NCBI RefSeq assembly: GCF_020921035.1
Contig: NC_063158.1
Location: 25,840,178-25,904,177 of the forward strand
Source: Rhodamnia argentea
Lineage: Eukaryota > Streptophyta > Magnoliopsida > Myrtales > Myrtaceae
DNA length: 64,000 nucleotides
Direction of reading: 5' to 3'
Below are positions 49,864 through 60,337 of this stretch, piece by piece (the stretch's first letter is position 1; every line of letters starts with the position of its first letter). A program made the position numbers and the translations under genes. A model generated the notes under the pieces. The model was not told where the DNA came from. It made no database searches and was given only the letters and a program-made list of their open reading frames with translations.

Positions 49864-50987
49864 ATGGCCTATGATGATACCAGAGAATCCTTGATTGGGA
49901 ATTCAGTCGAAGCTTCGAATCAACCCAAGGACAAGAGCAATGCAGTCCAAAGAAGAAGACACCGCCGCAATTCTGCTTCAGTGGATAATATCCCCGAGCA
50001 GAATGGCACCGAACCTCATCTTCTCGAGTCTACTAAAGAACCCACATTTAGAAAAATCCTCATAGTTCTGGCTGCATACCTTGGTGTAGGAAGCTTTGGT
50101 TTCTTTCTCCTGAGGAACCAACTCTCAGGCAAGAAGACGAATGGTCTACTGGATGCACTTTACTTTTGCGTTGTCACCATGACTACTTTGGGATATGGAG
50201 ATCTCGTCCCAAGTAGCACGTTGGCGAAACTTCTTGCCTCGGCATATGTTTTCGCAGGAATGGCTCTTGGTGGGCTGATCCTAAGCAAAGCGGCCGATTA
50301 CATTCTCGAAAAGCAGGAAGTTCTTTTAGCAAGAGCTATGCACATGAATGAAAAGGTTGGTCCGGCCGAAATCCAGAAGGAGGTCGAAGCTCACAAAATC
50401 AGATATAAATTTCTCACTTCCCTGGCTCTTCTCTTGGTTCTTACTGTACTTGGAACCGTGTTTTTGTCGGTCGTCGAGAAATTTAAATTTGTCGATGCTT
50501 TCTATTGTGTTTGCGCTACTATGACTACTCTGGGCTATGGAGATGAAAGTTTCTCGACCACCGGTGGCAGAATCTTTGCTGTGTTTTGGATACTGGCTAG
50601 TACCGTTTGTGTGGCACAGTTTTTTTTCTACTTCACTGAAATGTACACAGAAAACAGGCAAAGATCATTCATAAAATGGGTTCTCACACGAAATGTTACG
50701 TGCTCGGATTTGGAGGCAGCAGATCTTGATCAAGACAAAGTTTTAAGGTGAATTTTAATCGTCTACTACAAATTCAATTAGGCAAATAACTAATTTGAGC
50801 AAATGTCTTGAGTTTCTTGCTGTTGCTTTCTTTTTGCAGCGCAGCGGAGTTTGTCGTATACAAGCTTCAGGAAATGGGAAAGATCAGCAAGGAAGATGTT
50901 ACGGCGATCTTAGAAAGGTTCCAGAATCTTGACGTCGATCACTCTGGAACTTTGACATCATCTGATTTAATTCAGTCTCGAAATTAG
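49864..50987 (+). CDS. TPK1: Two-pore potassium channel, TPK1/KCO1 type
   Basis: TPK1-type channels carry K+ across the tonoplast and respond to cytosolic Ca2+ and 14-3-3 proteins. Two exons, 49864-50747 and 50840-50987, join in phase (AG|C) to give 343 aa. Residues 30-39 (RRRHRRNSAS) contain the 14-3-3 site with Ser37. Transmembrane segments lie at about 65-83, 122-141, 183-203 and 235-258. Both pore loops carry the selectivity filter GYGD (110-113 and 225-228, each within TMTTLGYGD). The C-terminus has two EF-hand-like loops, DLDQDKVLSAAEF (from 287) and DVDHSGTLTSSDL (from 326); the second is the better match to the Ca2+-loop consensus. The intron splits the first EF hand, as in other plant TPK genes. 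The protein is a little shorter than Arabidopsis TPK1, mostly at the N-terminus. No damage is seen. Confidence 0.95.
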
Positions 50988-51759
50988 GGGGTTTTGCTGC
51001 TTGTTTCTGAGGATTATACTTACATACTTTCGTCTTGTATCACTCATACGCCCCTTCATTACTTGCTGACAATGCTGAAGTTTATTCTCTTAGTGTTAGC
51101 TTCAACCATAAGTGAATGTCTCCCGCATCTATAGAATCGCATCTATAGGCAAAAAGTAAATCCAAAATGTGGAACTCATGTATCCCTGCCTGAATTGCTG
51201 CATCAGGCAGCAGATGCTAGATCGTCGTGCCGCAGTTTGCCAAGCACTCTGACTCCAGCACTATTAGTCAGGTGGTCTTCGACGTCAGCTTCACAAAATC
51301 GATGAATTTCATCGGCGATCCGTTGCAGTCCCACTTCTACACAACAGAATTCGCTACCACAGTTCGTGTAACAAAGTCTGCTGTTTGCTAACAGAAATGT
51401 TTTGGCCATGATGATTTTAAGTTCCTAAATCTATCTGACCAGCACAGACCATAGCCATCAAGCAAAACGGACTTGATTTGAACTGGCGGTCCTCACTGAT
51501 TAAGACTTCAACATCTAGTAACTGGGTTATTTAATCTGTTCACAATACCAAACCACCTGCTCAATTCTTTTTTAGCGAACAGAACCATAAAATCGTTGAC
51601 CTTCCCACCAAACCTTATTGTTTTTTGGGTCTCTCATACGGACAAACACAAGTGTCCCCCAAAATTTGACAGATCCTCCAACTATAAGCATAGCTGATAA
51701 AAAGTAATACCTTAAGCAAGTCAACATGTACATGCAACGTCAAGCCATCCATGATCCGA
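50988..51759. other. Spacer between converging TPK1 and HMA gene
   Basis: Presumably contains both 3' UTRs. A 68-codon Cys-containing frame on the minus strand at 51203-51409 is open but has no recognised motif. Nothing else is seen. Confidence 0.45.
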
Positions 51760-52704
51760 TCACATGACCGTGCACGACTCGGGGTTCTCTTCACTGAAGT
51801 AGTCGCAGCGGTTCGTTTTATAGCCCCTATTCACACCATAACTGCCCTCGCTGTGATAAGCCGGCACCCCATGATTGTACGGCACAGCGCCGTAACCTTG
51901 GTAATAAGGCTGAGGCGGCTGGTAGTACATTCCACTCGGATAAATCGTGGGGACTCCTGAAACGGGCTCGGCAATGAGCTGGTGACCATCTTTCGGTGTT
52001 TCACCAGCTGGTGGGACCTGCTTCGTTTCGTCGTCTCTTGGTGTATCCCCGCCCTTCTTGGATTGCTCCCCGGGCTTCTTCTTGTGACCTCCTACTGGTT
52101 TCTCACCAGCTGGTGCGCCCTTCTTTTTGTCGTCTGCTGGTTTACCCCCGTCCTTCTCAGTCGGCTTCTTTGCGGGCTCCTTCGGCTTCTCGGGGACTAT
52201 CTCGATGCTCTCCACTGTTTTTCCGCCTTTGCGGCGTATTTTCTCAAGGATTCTCTCAGGGCAACAGCTTACCACAGTGATTAGCACCTTGTTCTGCTTC
52301 TCATCGTACCTTTGGTCTCGGATTTCTCTCGTTCCCAAAACGATAACACCAATAAATTAACTTAGTTTCTGCTCTACAGCTGAATTTTGGTACTAAAATT
52401 CACAAACACAATACTACAAACAGAATCTAATTCACCCAGGTCCTCATCCTAAATTCGTAATTAGAATAGGAACAATTTGTCAAAGACTTCCAATTTCGGA
52501 AGAAACAGAATTACCGGCTACGAAACACGACAACCCGGGATTAGAAATCCAGACACACAATCGTTAGTTCATTACGACTTCACAAAACATCTAGCAAGAA
52601 CGACCATTAACACAGGCAAAGTGAGACTCACCAGGGAATTTGCAGATCACTTTCTTGATCTTCTTGTAGCAGCGATAGCACTGCAGGTCAACCTTCATTA
52701 CCAT
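51760..52704 (-). CDS. Heavy-metal-associated isoprenylated protein (HIPP/Pi21-like), copy A
   Basis: HIPPs are plant metal-binding proteins anchored to membranes by a prenyl group; the Pi21 subgroup has roles in disease response in rice. Two exons, 52704-52632 and 52325-51760, give 212 aa. The phase works only with the acceptor GAGAG|AAATCC, which joins KVICKFP to EIRDQRYDEKQNKV. Residues 3-70 form the HMA domain: VDLQCYRCYKKIKKV carries the paired cysteines (Cys9, Cys12), and LITVVSCCPERILEKIRRKG the second half. A Lys/Pro/Gly-rich linker follows, then a Tyr/Pro-rich tail (YYQPPQPYYQGYG). The protein ends in Cys-Thr-Val-Met, a CaaX box suited to farnesylation. Two in-frame ATGs (52704, 52698) could start translation. 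A CT-rich microsatellite lies upstream in the 5' region. The gene is duplicated at 60338-61341. Confidence 0.9.
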
Positions 52705-53043
52705 TATTACCTTCTACAGTCCACAGTCACACACACATACGCACAAACACAGAGAAGGTAAGTTAGCAAACACAAGCAAAGATCTTTTTGTACTCTGCAA
52801 ACAAAACGAAGATGAAAGAAGAGAGAAGCATGGCTCTTTCTGACATCAGAAGAATGAGAAAAGTTCTATTTTTTAAGCAGGAATAGTCTTTCTATCAGTT
52901 ACAGATAAAGGGTCTTGATCAATTGAAAGAATGAGGGAGATAACATGCACCTTTTCAGCCATTGCTCTCGTCTCCGGTGAGCTTTCGCGAGATCTGATCT
53001 CTCAAGCTTTAGGAGGAATATGACTGATAGTGAAATGATTCCC

Positions 53044-53046
<3 letters not shown>

Positions 53047-53074
<28 letters not shown>
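53047..53074. repeat. (CT)n microsatellite upstream of HMA gene copy A
   Basis: CT run of about 28 bases (GA on the gene strand). The paralogous run at 61687-61711 is slightly shorter. GA-rich 5' leaders are common in plants, so it may lie in the transcript. Confidence 0.85.
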
Positions 53075-53077
<3 letters not shown>

Positions 53078-54424
53078 GAACGAAAGCTCAAGGGAGAAAG
53101 GCAGAGAGATTACAGTAAACTGAAGAGCGAGGATCAAAAGAGGGCCCCGTCCATATAAAACGAGGACAAGAAGTTCTCGCAACGTGTGAACAGGTCAGCT
53201 TTCCGGACGGCTCTGAATGGGAGGGCGACGCGTGTCGGATCGCGGGAGAATACCACGCTGTCGTTTTGATGACTGTCAAGACATTGTTGCTGGTATTCAG
53301 TGCGTTCACCGAATGTACTCAGGGCCATTGAAATTTGGATCCTTCCTCCATCAAGCTCGACGGTTGAGATCGTCAGATGCATGCCGGCTGCTCCCATCGG
53401 TCCGTGTAGTAATAATTGTTTTCGCTGGGTTGGTTGTGGGGTCCGATGTTTGCTGACTCTTTTCGGATCTTTTCTTGATCTGCATGTTCTGGTGCTCGAT
53501 GGAAACTTCCCACCTCCCAATTCTCTCTGGTGGAGCTCACTAAACCAGAAAAAACAGACAAATAAAAAGTAAAAGCGATGTCGATTCTACGCACGTCGTT
53601 TGGTTCAGTTGCAATAATTGACTGGGGGGAGAGTCATGCCAGTCACCTTCAATACACAGCAACTCATGGAAAATGAACATTGCTACAAGTAAGCGTCATA
53701 TTTTCGGTGTCGAATTAGTACTTACCGTTGGACCCAAAAAAAAAAAGAATTAGTACTTACCGACATCGATATCCTTCGAGTGCAAATCGAACTAAAAATA
53801 AATGTGGGTGGTCTTTGTATTTGTGACCCGCCAATAATGCTATTGACACTTTAGGCTGGTTAGGTGATTCGTTAAATGGCTAACTTGGTGCATACCACAT
53901 TTATTTTGCGAAATCTGTCGGGCTCAAGATTGGTCTTTTTGCAGCTTCATGCACTACAAAAAACACGACATTTTAGCGACGAATTTTGCCACAAAAATTC
54001 GGCAAAATCGGTCGCTAATTGAATTTTGCTACAAAAAATTGTCGTTAATCGGTGTCAAAATTTAGAGACGAAATTTGAATTTTTGTCGCTAAATTTACCG
54101 ACGAAAAGGGATTTTGTAGCTAAGTTTGTCGCTAAATTTAGCGACGAAGTGTGTTTTTGTCCCTAAAACTTAGCGATGAAAAGTCAAATTTTCATCGCTA
54201 AATTTTGAAAAAAAAAAACGGGGGGTAAAAAATTTTTTAGAAAAATTAAAAAAAAAAAAAATAAAAAAATTTTGGAACTTTTCATGGCTAAATTACGTCG
54301 CAAAAAAGTTATTTTTTCGTATTGGCGACTAATTAGGGACGTTTTAGCGCTGTTTTTTTTTGCATTAGCTCTCTTTCTCTCTCTCTCCCCGCTAATGCTT
54401 AGGGTTTAATCCGAGGTGCATGTG

Positions 54425-54745
54425 TTATCTGGTATAGGTTGTCAAGTGATGGTCGACGATCCGCCTCGCCCTCACTGACTTCACCCCGCACTCGTTCGCC
54501 ACCTTCGCCGGCATCGCCGCGGTGACGGAGCACTTCACCCGGAGGGCCTTCAAGGTTCTGGCCCTCGGGATCCCGGAGGCCAAAAGCTGTGAACTTTGGA
54601 GCGGCCTCAAGGAAATGAAGGGTCTCTCCAAGAGGGTATTCGTGGCAATGGCGTGGGAAGCTAGGGCCGAGGCCATTGTTGGGTTCTAGAGAGAGGGAAT
54701 AAAGCTGGTGATGGGTCAGAGAGAGAGAGAGAGAGAGAGAGGGAG

Positions 54746-54785
<40 letters not shown>

Positions 54786-54990
54786 ATAGAGGACGGAAAG
54801 AGTGGGAAAGTCCACTGAAGGGGGCGATCAAAGCAAAGTTTCGTGCAAGAAAGTTGGCTTCTTCTGGGGTGGTTGGGAGAGACGTTGAGAGAGACTCCAA
54901 AGTTCGGAGAGAGGGCATTTCTTTGCCAATGGGGAGAGGAGGAGTGAGTGGCGAGTGGAATGATAGAAGGGGGCGGGGAGCTTTATAGAC
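54425..54990 (-). pseudogene. Captured 5' gene fragment: promoter, leader and transit-peptide-like start
   Basis: Read on the minus strand, a TATA-like TATAAAC (about 54787-54781) is followed by GT/GA microsatellite tracts and then AACAATGGC, a good plant start context, at 54676. The frame encodes MASALASHAIATNTLLERPF and continues with RPLQSSQLLASGIPRARTLK and ALRVKCSVTAA, to a stop at 54425. The composition (Ser, Ala, Thr, Arg; few acidic residues; VKCSV at the end) is that of a chloroplast transit peptide. No mature domain follows, so it is the 5' end of a nuclear gene for a plastid protein, source unknown. The whole fragment lies inside the CACTA element. Confidence 0.5.
54719..54783. repeat. 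(GA)n and (GT)n microsatellites inside the CACTA element
   Basis: A GA run (54719-54741) is followed by a GT run (about 54749-54783). Both lie in the captured fragment, between its TATA-like box and its ATG. Confidence 0.9.
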
Positions 54991-56952
54991 AGAGCGGGAA
55001 GGAAAATTTTAATAGGAGGCATGTTTTAGAGGAGCGGAAGGGTAAATTAGCGACAAAATTGGTGTTCTTGTAAGGAGTGCCATGTTTTAAATTAGTGACG
55101 AAAATTGGTGTTGTCGCTAATTTAGGACGAATCACTTTTTTGCAAAATTTATTTTTTTTTCGTCGTAAATTAGGACAAATTCCATTTTGTAGCAAAATTT
55201 GAGATGAACATCATGTTCGTCGCTAATTTAGTGACGAAAATCTGTTTTCGTTGCTAAACCAACATCTGTAATTTAGCGATGAATCACTTTTTCGTGGCAA
55301 ATTTTGCGACAAATATTTTTTGTGTCGCTAATTTAGTGACGAAAATCACATTCGTCGCTAATTTAGCAGTGAGTAAGTGATTCATCGCTATACCAACATT
55401 TGTAATTTTCATCACTTTTTGTCGTAATTTAGAGCAAATATCTTTTGTTAATTTAGTGACATAGTTTTCATACTATTTAATTACCATTTTTTTTGTATTA
55501 GTGACAATTTTTGTATCTTTTTTCAATACCATGTTTTTTGAGTTTTATTTCTTATTTTTTAATTTTTTTTTAGTGACGTGTCAAATGAGATGCACCCCCA
55601 TGAACTCAAAGGTCAGTCATGTTTTAAGTCTTGCCATTGTCATGCAATGCTAACGGGGCTTCTAAGTTCTTTGCGTCACGATTTTTGTTTCGCGGCGGCT
55701 TCCGAGCGAGGACGACGCTAAGAATAGGTTTCTGGGTACCAAATTCGTAATCCCCGAGAGAAAATTCAAGTAGGTGAGCATGTTCCTCAACCCCCGAAGA
55801 AGGCACGGGTACAAATTCCCACACATTTCGCGAATTCTCCCAAGGATGGACATGTGATTCACTAAATACTCCATGTGTGTGTCATGAGGTGAGGCATATA
55901 GGAGATCGGGTCCAATTGTTGACCAGAATGCAAATCAAACGGTGTTGAACTGATCTCACCGGAAATCGCCGGTCTCTACAGTCAATTGTCGATCGGGCCC
56001 CAATACGATTTGGCGGGGCTCCGATCCATTTAACCGGTCACCAGTGGGAAAGGTTTGACTCTTCTTGTTTTCGCAAGAAATGCAAGCACAGATACAACGT
56101 GCAAAAGATTTTCTTAATGTGGGTGCTGACAAGGGACAACGTGTGCATGAATGGGATGATCTGCTTTTGTATCATGGCTTCTTAGCTGGCTTCCGTGCCT
56201 TTAAAGAGTTCTCTCCTTTTTGACCAAACAATTAATATGGAACCTTAAGCCATCATTAGCCCACTCGTTGAACAAATTGGAATTGACCTCTCATCAATCA
56301 TGCTTGAGAAAATTGGAAAAAGATTGGAGATTTTTATTCTAAGGTTCGCGCTCGGGTTTCGGCTTTTGGAAGAAAAATCTGGGATCATAACTATCGACTT
56401 TCAATAATTTGATTGAAATCACGCTTTGAAGAGACCTTAGTCGCATACAAAAAATAGTTTCTTGTGAATTAAGGTGGTCGAAATTGAACTCATCTAGCTC
56501 TACTTTCGAAACTCCGAGATTATAATTATCGTAAATTGATTGAAATTGTGATTTGGAGAGGCCTAAGTCACAAGTGAAAAAAGGGTTTACTGTAAATTAA
56601 GGTGGTTGATTCTTGTAAGGCCAATTTGGTAAGAGTTTACAGCAATTAGTAAAAGGCCGATGGTTGATGGTCATAGACTAGACATAAAGCCTGCAATCTA
56701 CGCCCATCCAAGCTTTGGAAATTCATGGAAAGTGTTGATTGAAAGTCGGTGGAAGGTAAAGAAAAAGGCAGAAACAGATCGCCTGCCCGCATTGAATAAA
56801 TTTCATAGTACTTTTAACGCTGGTGTCTAGTATAACAATCTACATAAGTACTTTTCTTCCCATTTTTTATTGCACTTTTCAATAAAAGTAAGATCGTACC
56901 AATAAGTTCGCGGAATATGAAGGACAAAGATGATAGTAAATACACGTAAAAA

Positions 56953-57984
56953 GGAAAAAATTTCAAGAAAAACTTAAATATATTGTAATTGTGCCAATTC
57001 AATTTTAAACTTTTTTATTTTGTCAATTGTGTCATAAACCTTTTGTATTTGTGCCAATTCGGTCAATTCGACTAATTTTAGCCGAAAATCTTTGATATGG
57101 ATGCGGTCCTACATGGCATGACCGAATTTGTCGTGAACAATTTTTAATAGTATTCTATTATTTTTAGGTATTTTTAATTAATTTTTAATTTTTATTTTCT
57201 TTTTTCCTTTTTTTTTTCTTTTCTCTCTCTTTTTTCCCCTTCTTCCTCCAATTGATCGCTAGACCTTGGCAACTGATCATAGGTGAGGACATACGAGGTT
57301 GACCTCACTAGCCTTTGGCAAAGCTTGCCCCCGCCGACCAATGGCTAGCCGGGCCGATCTCGCCTCCTTGGCGAGGCTCAACCTCACTATCGTTGGACAA
57401 GGTTAGCGTTCATATGGATGGGCGAGGCCGACCTTGATGGTCATTAGCGAGGTCAAGATGAGCCTCACGTTGCTAGGCCAGGTCGACCTCGCCTCCCTAG
57501 TGAGGCTCTACCTCATTGTTGCTAGGCGAGATTCATTAACATGTATGGGCAAGGCCGACCTCGCTATTGTTGGAAACAACGAGGTCAAGGCTCGCCCAAC
57601 AATGGTGAGGGTGAGGCTCGCCGGTGGCTGGCGAGGCCGAGCTTCACTAGAGGCCACTGGGGTCAACCTCGTTGGCTCTCGCCTTTAGCTAGTCACCAAG
57701 GTTTAGCGATCAGCTGGGGCAAGAAGGAAGGCAAGGGAAAAAAAAAGAAAAGAAAAGAGATAAAAAAAAAAAAAAAAAAACAATCAATTAAAATGAAAAA
57801 AAAGTTTGAAAAGTATGAAAACATTGTTAATAATTGTTTATGTCAACGACGGTCGTACTACGCAAGACGAGCGGCGTCTATGTCAGCAATTTTCTAAATG
57901 GATTGAATTGACACAATGCAAAAAGTTTAGGATTATTGGCCCCAAGTTCAATCTTTGTTTAATGCTTTTTTGATAATTGTCCCC
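56953..57984. repeat. Large Mutator-like fold-back element with GC-rich core
   Basis: Left end ggaaaaaatttcaagaaaaa; right end, inverted, ggggacaattatcaaaaaag. Flanks show a probable 9-bp target duplication (acgtaaaaa / atgtaaaga, 7 of 9 equal), which fits Mutator-like elements. The core (about 57250-57720) is made of repeated words such as cgaggctcaacctcac and gcgaggccgacctcg. There is no transposase. The left end is also present in duplication copy B (63885 onward), so it inserted before the duplication. Confidence 0.6.
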
Positions 57985-59516
57985 ATGTAAAGATATGCCT
58001 TTTTTTAAAGCATATTTCTGAATAGAAAGTTAGGCCGTGAAAGTAGAAATGAGGCAAATCCATAGTTGATTTTGCATATAACACTGTGGGTGATGTTTGA
58101 ATTGTGGACGAGTGAAATGTTTGCAGTAGAAATGGTCATGCATAAAAAAATAGTCAGGACAAGAGTTCCCGAGCTTCTATTGTTTACATTTCCATTTTTT
58201 AAAAATTTTCACTCCGTCTCTCCCTTGGCTTATTGTGGGATCATGACTAATAATGCATACCGTTAATCTCTCCATATGCTGTAAGACAACTTTTGCTTTG
58301 TGTTAGTGGGTGGAACCTACAGGGAATTGCCCTGGCTTAGGTTAATTACAATGCCAAAGCGTCAGCAAACAAAAGTATAAACAAAAGGGAGAAGCAATAC
58401 GTACATTTAAAACTCCTAAAATTTATTGCAAAAGTGTAATCGGATGCTAAACTTTCAAATCAAACAACCACTTCTTAAAAACTTATCAAGACGGTGCCGT
58501 TGATTTCAATTAAAATGCTAACGTGATAATTTTCATGTATTTTAAGCACAGATATGGCCCCGCAAAAAAAAAAAAAAAAAAAGCTTGAAGAAGAAGAAAA
58601 AGATAAAAAAGAAAAGGAAAAAAACTCGAAATTATTAAAAGAGAAAACTGAAGCTGAAACACAAACGAAAATCCAAAGATTGAGGCAGGGTACTGCACAA
58701 AAAAGCCTAGCATAGTACACGTGTGCAACATTTACCATATTTCTAATATAAGTTACTAACCTTATGGATCAAACAACTACTTGTCAAATACTGCTTTTTC
58801 AGTGCAGGATGAAAGTTACTATACAGTGTACAGTTCTTATAATAAGAAATCAGTTGAATTCTACGTTCACGCGGCTTGCAAGCTGTGTTAATAATTAAAG
58901 GATCTTAGGAGAATCAAAGAAAATAATACTACAATTTTTTTTTGTTTTCTTTATGAGAACTCGAGATGGAGTCCGGGCTTTACCATTGTGATTTGGTCTT
59001 TAATAATTGAGTCGATTTGAGTTTAATCTCGAGCATGCATACTATATTGAGTTGAGCTCAAGGAGAGCGATTTGAAACTGGATTTTATCACATTCACAAT
59101 TCAATTTCAAACAATCAATTTGAATTCGAACTTTGCATCAATAAACCGCTTCAGATCAATTAATAGCTTGATTGAGTCTTTATAGTTTTTCTGGCGAAAT
59201 ACCTTATCTTGGACTCTTTAATGCATTGACCCCACTAAAATTATATGCTAATTCAATCTTACATGCTATCAAGTATGACAAAAGCTGTCTACAAAGCTTC
59301 TCACAAGCCTCCGAAACATGTACCATATCCAGTCAAAGCATGATTCCTGAAAAATAAAATCACAATCAATCTTGAGAGAAAGTTTCAAAAAAGAAATAAC
59401 ATGATTAGAAATTATGCAGTCAAATCAACCAGTAATACATATCAAGTAAATAGATAGAAGTTGTTCTAACTTCCTCAAAAGATACTAATCAAAGTCAAAT
59501 ACAAAGGTTTTACCCG

Positions 59517-60335
59517 CATTTATTGCTTTCCCTTCTTGCTGCTCTTAAAATTGCTTCTCTGACCAAAGAAAGCTGTCCCGTGTTGAATTACAGGAGAACT
59601 TTTATTTGCCAGACGACTCTCAAAGCTTTGCAATTGCGAAATCAAGTCAGAGAAAGTTGGCATTGGAGGCTTCAACATGGAGGTTGTGAATGAATCATAT
59701 TGATCATCTAAGCCATTCAAAACAAAGAGACCCTTCTTTTTATCCTTAAGGGACATCCGATAGCTTCCTCAGATACCTTGGCAAAAATATTTTGTAAAGC
59801 TAACCACACCTCAACAGATGTCGTCAAGTCTACTACTTGAGCAAGAACTTCTTTGAAGAGCTTCGCAATAATCCATCCCCGTAGAAGGCGATCTGACCTT
59901 CTCCATTGTAAAAACTCTAGATTTGTCACTTTCTCTGAGACTCTAGTTGCTCCTCCGTTAGTAGAGGAGTTGATTGTTGGACTCGGCATCTGGTATTCGC
60001 CATCAATGAATCCCACCAGATCCTGACTTTCAATCAATGCAAGCATTTGTGCTCTCCAACAAGAATAGTTTGTTTGTGTCAGTTTCAGTGACACAAAATT
60101 GCTAATGTTCAAAGACGAGGGGTAGGGACACTTGGCAAAAGCCATGGTTAAGGATCAATTTCTTTTGAAAATATGCTCTGATACCATAAAGAACAAAAGT
60201 GTTTGATTCTTGATATCAACGCACAATTGTTGAAATAACTTTCACTGTATAAAGATATTACACGGTCTTACATAAGGAAATAATACAACAATGAAAAATA
60301 ATAATAAAGGGATAATCATATTACAAAAAGTTGTC
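59517..60335 (-). mobile_element. Truncated Copia-type retrotransposon (LTR part, primer-binding site, gag)
   Basis: Read on the minus strand, an LTR-like stretch (about 60335-60187) is followed by TGGTATCAGAGCA (about 60186-60174), the tRNA-Met primer-binding site of Copia elements. It then leads into a gag-type frame starting near 60145 (NYSCWRAQMLALIESQDLVG and similar words of the Copia gag N-terminal domain). No protease, integrase or reverse transcriptase region and no second LTR are seen. It is a fossil: broken and incomplete. It lies directly downstream of the altered end of HMA gene copy B. Confidence 0.75.
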
Positions 60336-60337
60336 AA

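Larger units (their letters stand above)
53952..55575. mobile_element. Non-autonomous CACTA (En/Spm) transposon carrying host-like DNA
   Basis: The left end is CACTACAAAAAACAC and the right end TTTTTTTTAGTG, the CACTA terminus with one base lost. Subterminal repeats of TTTAGCGACGAA type occur in both orientations in 53970-54320 and 55040-55470, as is typical of the superfamily. A 3-bp target duplication (ATG at 53949-53951, ACG at 55576-55578, one change) flanks it. Copy B of the duplication has the empty site (cttcatgtatcaaatgag at 62545-62562), so the borders are well fixed. No transposase is encoded. The middle part (about 54380-55010) is unlike transposon sequence: it is GC-richer and reads on the minus strand as a promoter, leader and transit-peptide start. 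Confidence 0.85.
52160..57075 (+). repeat. Segmental duplication 2, copy A
   Basis: Aligns in the same orientation with 60835-64000, including the 5' part and promoter of the HMA gene and about 3 kb upstream of it. It differs by the CACTA insertion at 53952-55575, by ~40 bases near 56072-56112 that are missing in copy B, and by small changes. The alignment continues at the window end, so the true right limit is not visible. Confidence 0.9.
52705..60337. other. Spacer between the two HMA genes
   Basis: Besides the CACTA element, the fold-back element 56953-57984 and the Copia-type remnant near 59500-60335, the spacer is AT-rich DNA without a supported gene. The stretch 57985-59480 shows only weak repeat words near 58395-58470 and an A/G-rich run near 58566-58625. 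Confidence 0.5.

Noticed and set aside
51203-51409. Small cysteine-containing minus-strand frame of 68 codons
   Set aside because: Cysteine spacing fits no peptide family I know, there is no signal peptide, and it lies where the 3' UTR of the TPK1 gene is expected.
53154-53160. TATAAAA on the plus strand upstream of HMA gene copy A
   Set aside because: It faces away from the HMA gene and no plus-strand gene follows. Its conservation in copy B is explained by the duplication.
54449-54689. Plus-strand reading of the captured CACTA fragment as coding
   Set aside because: It is open and not of low complexity, but it lacks a start context and the minus strand has a TATA-like box, leader and good ATG context in the right order.
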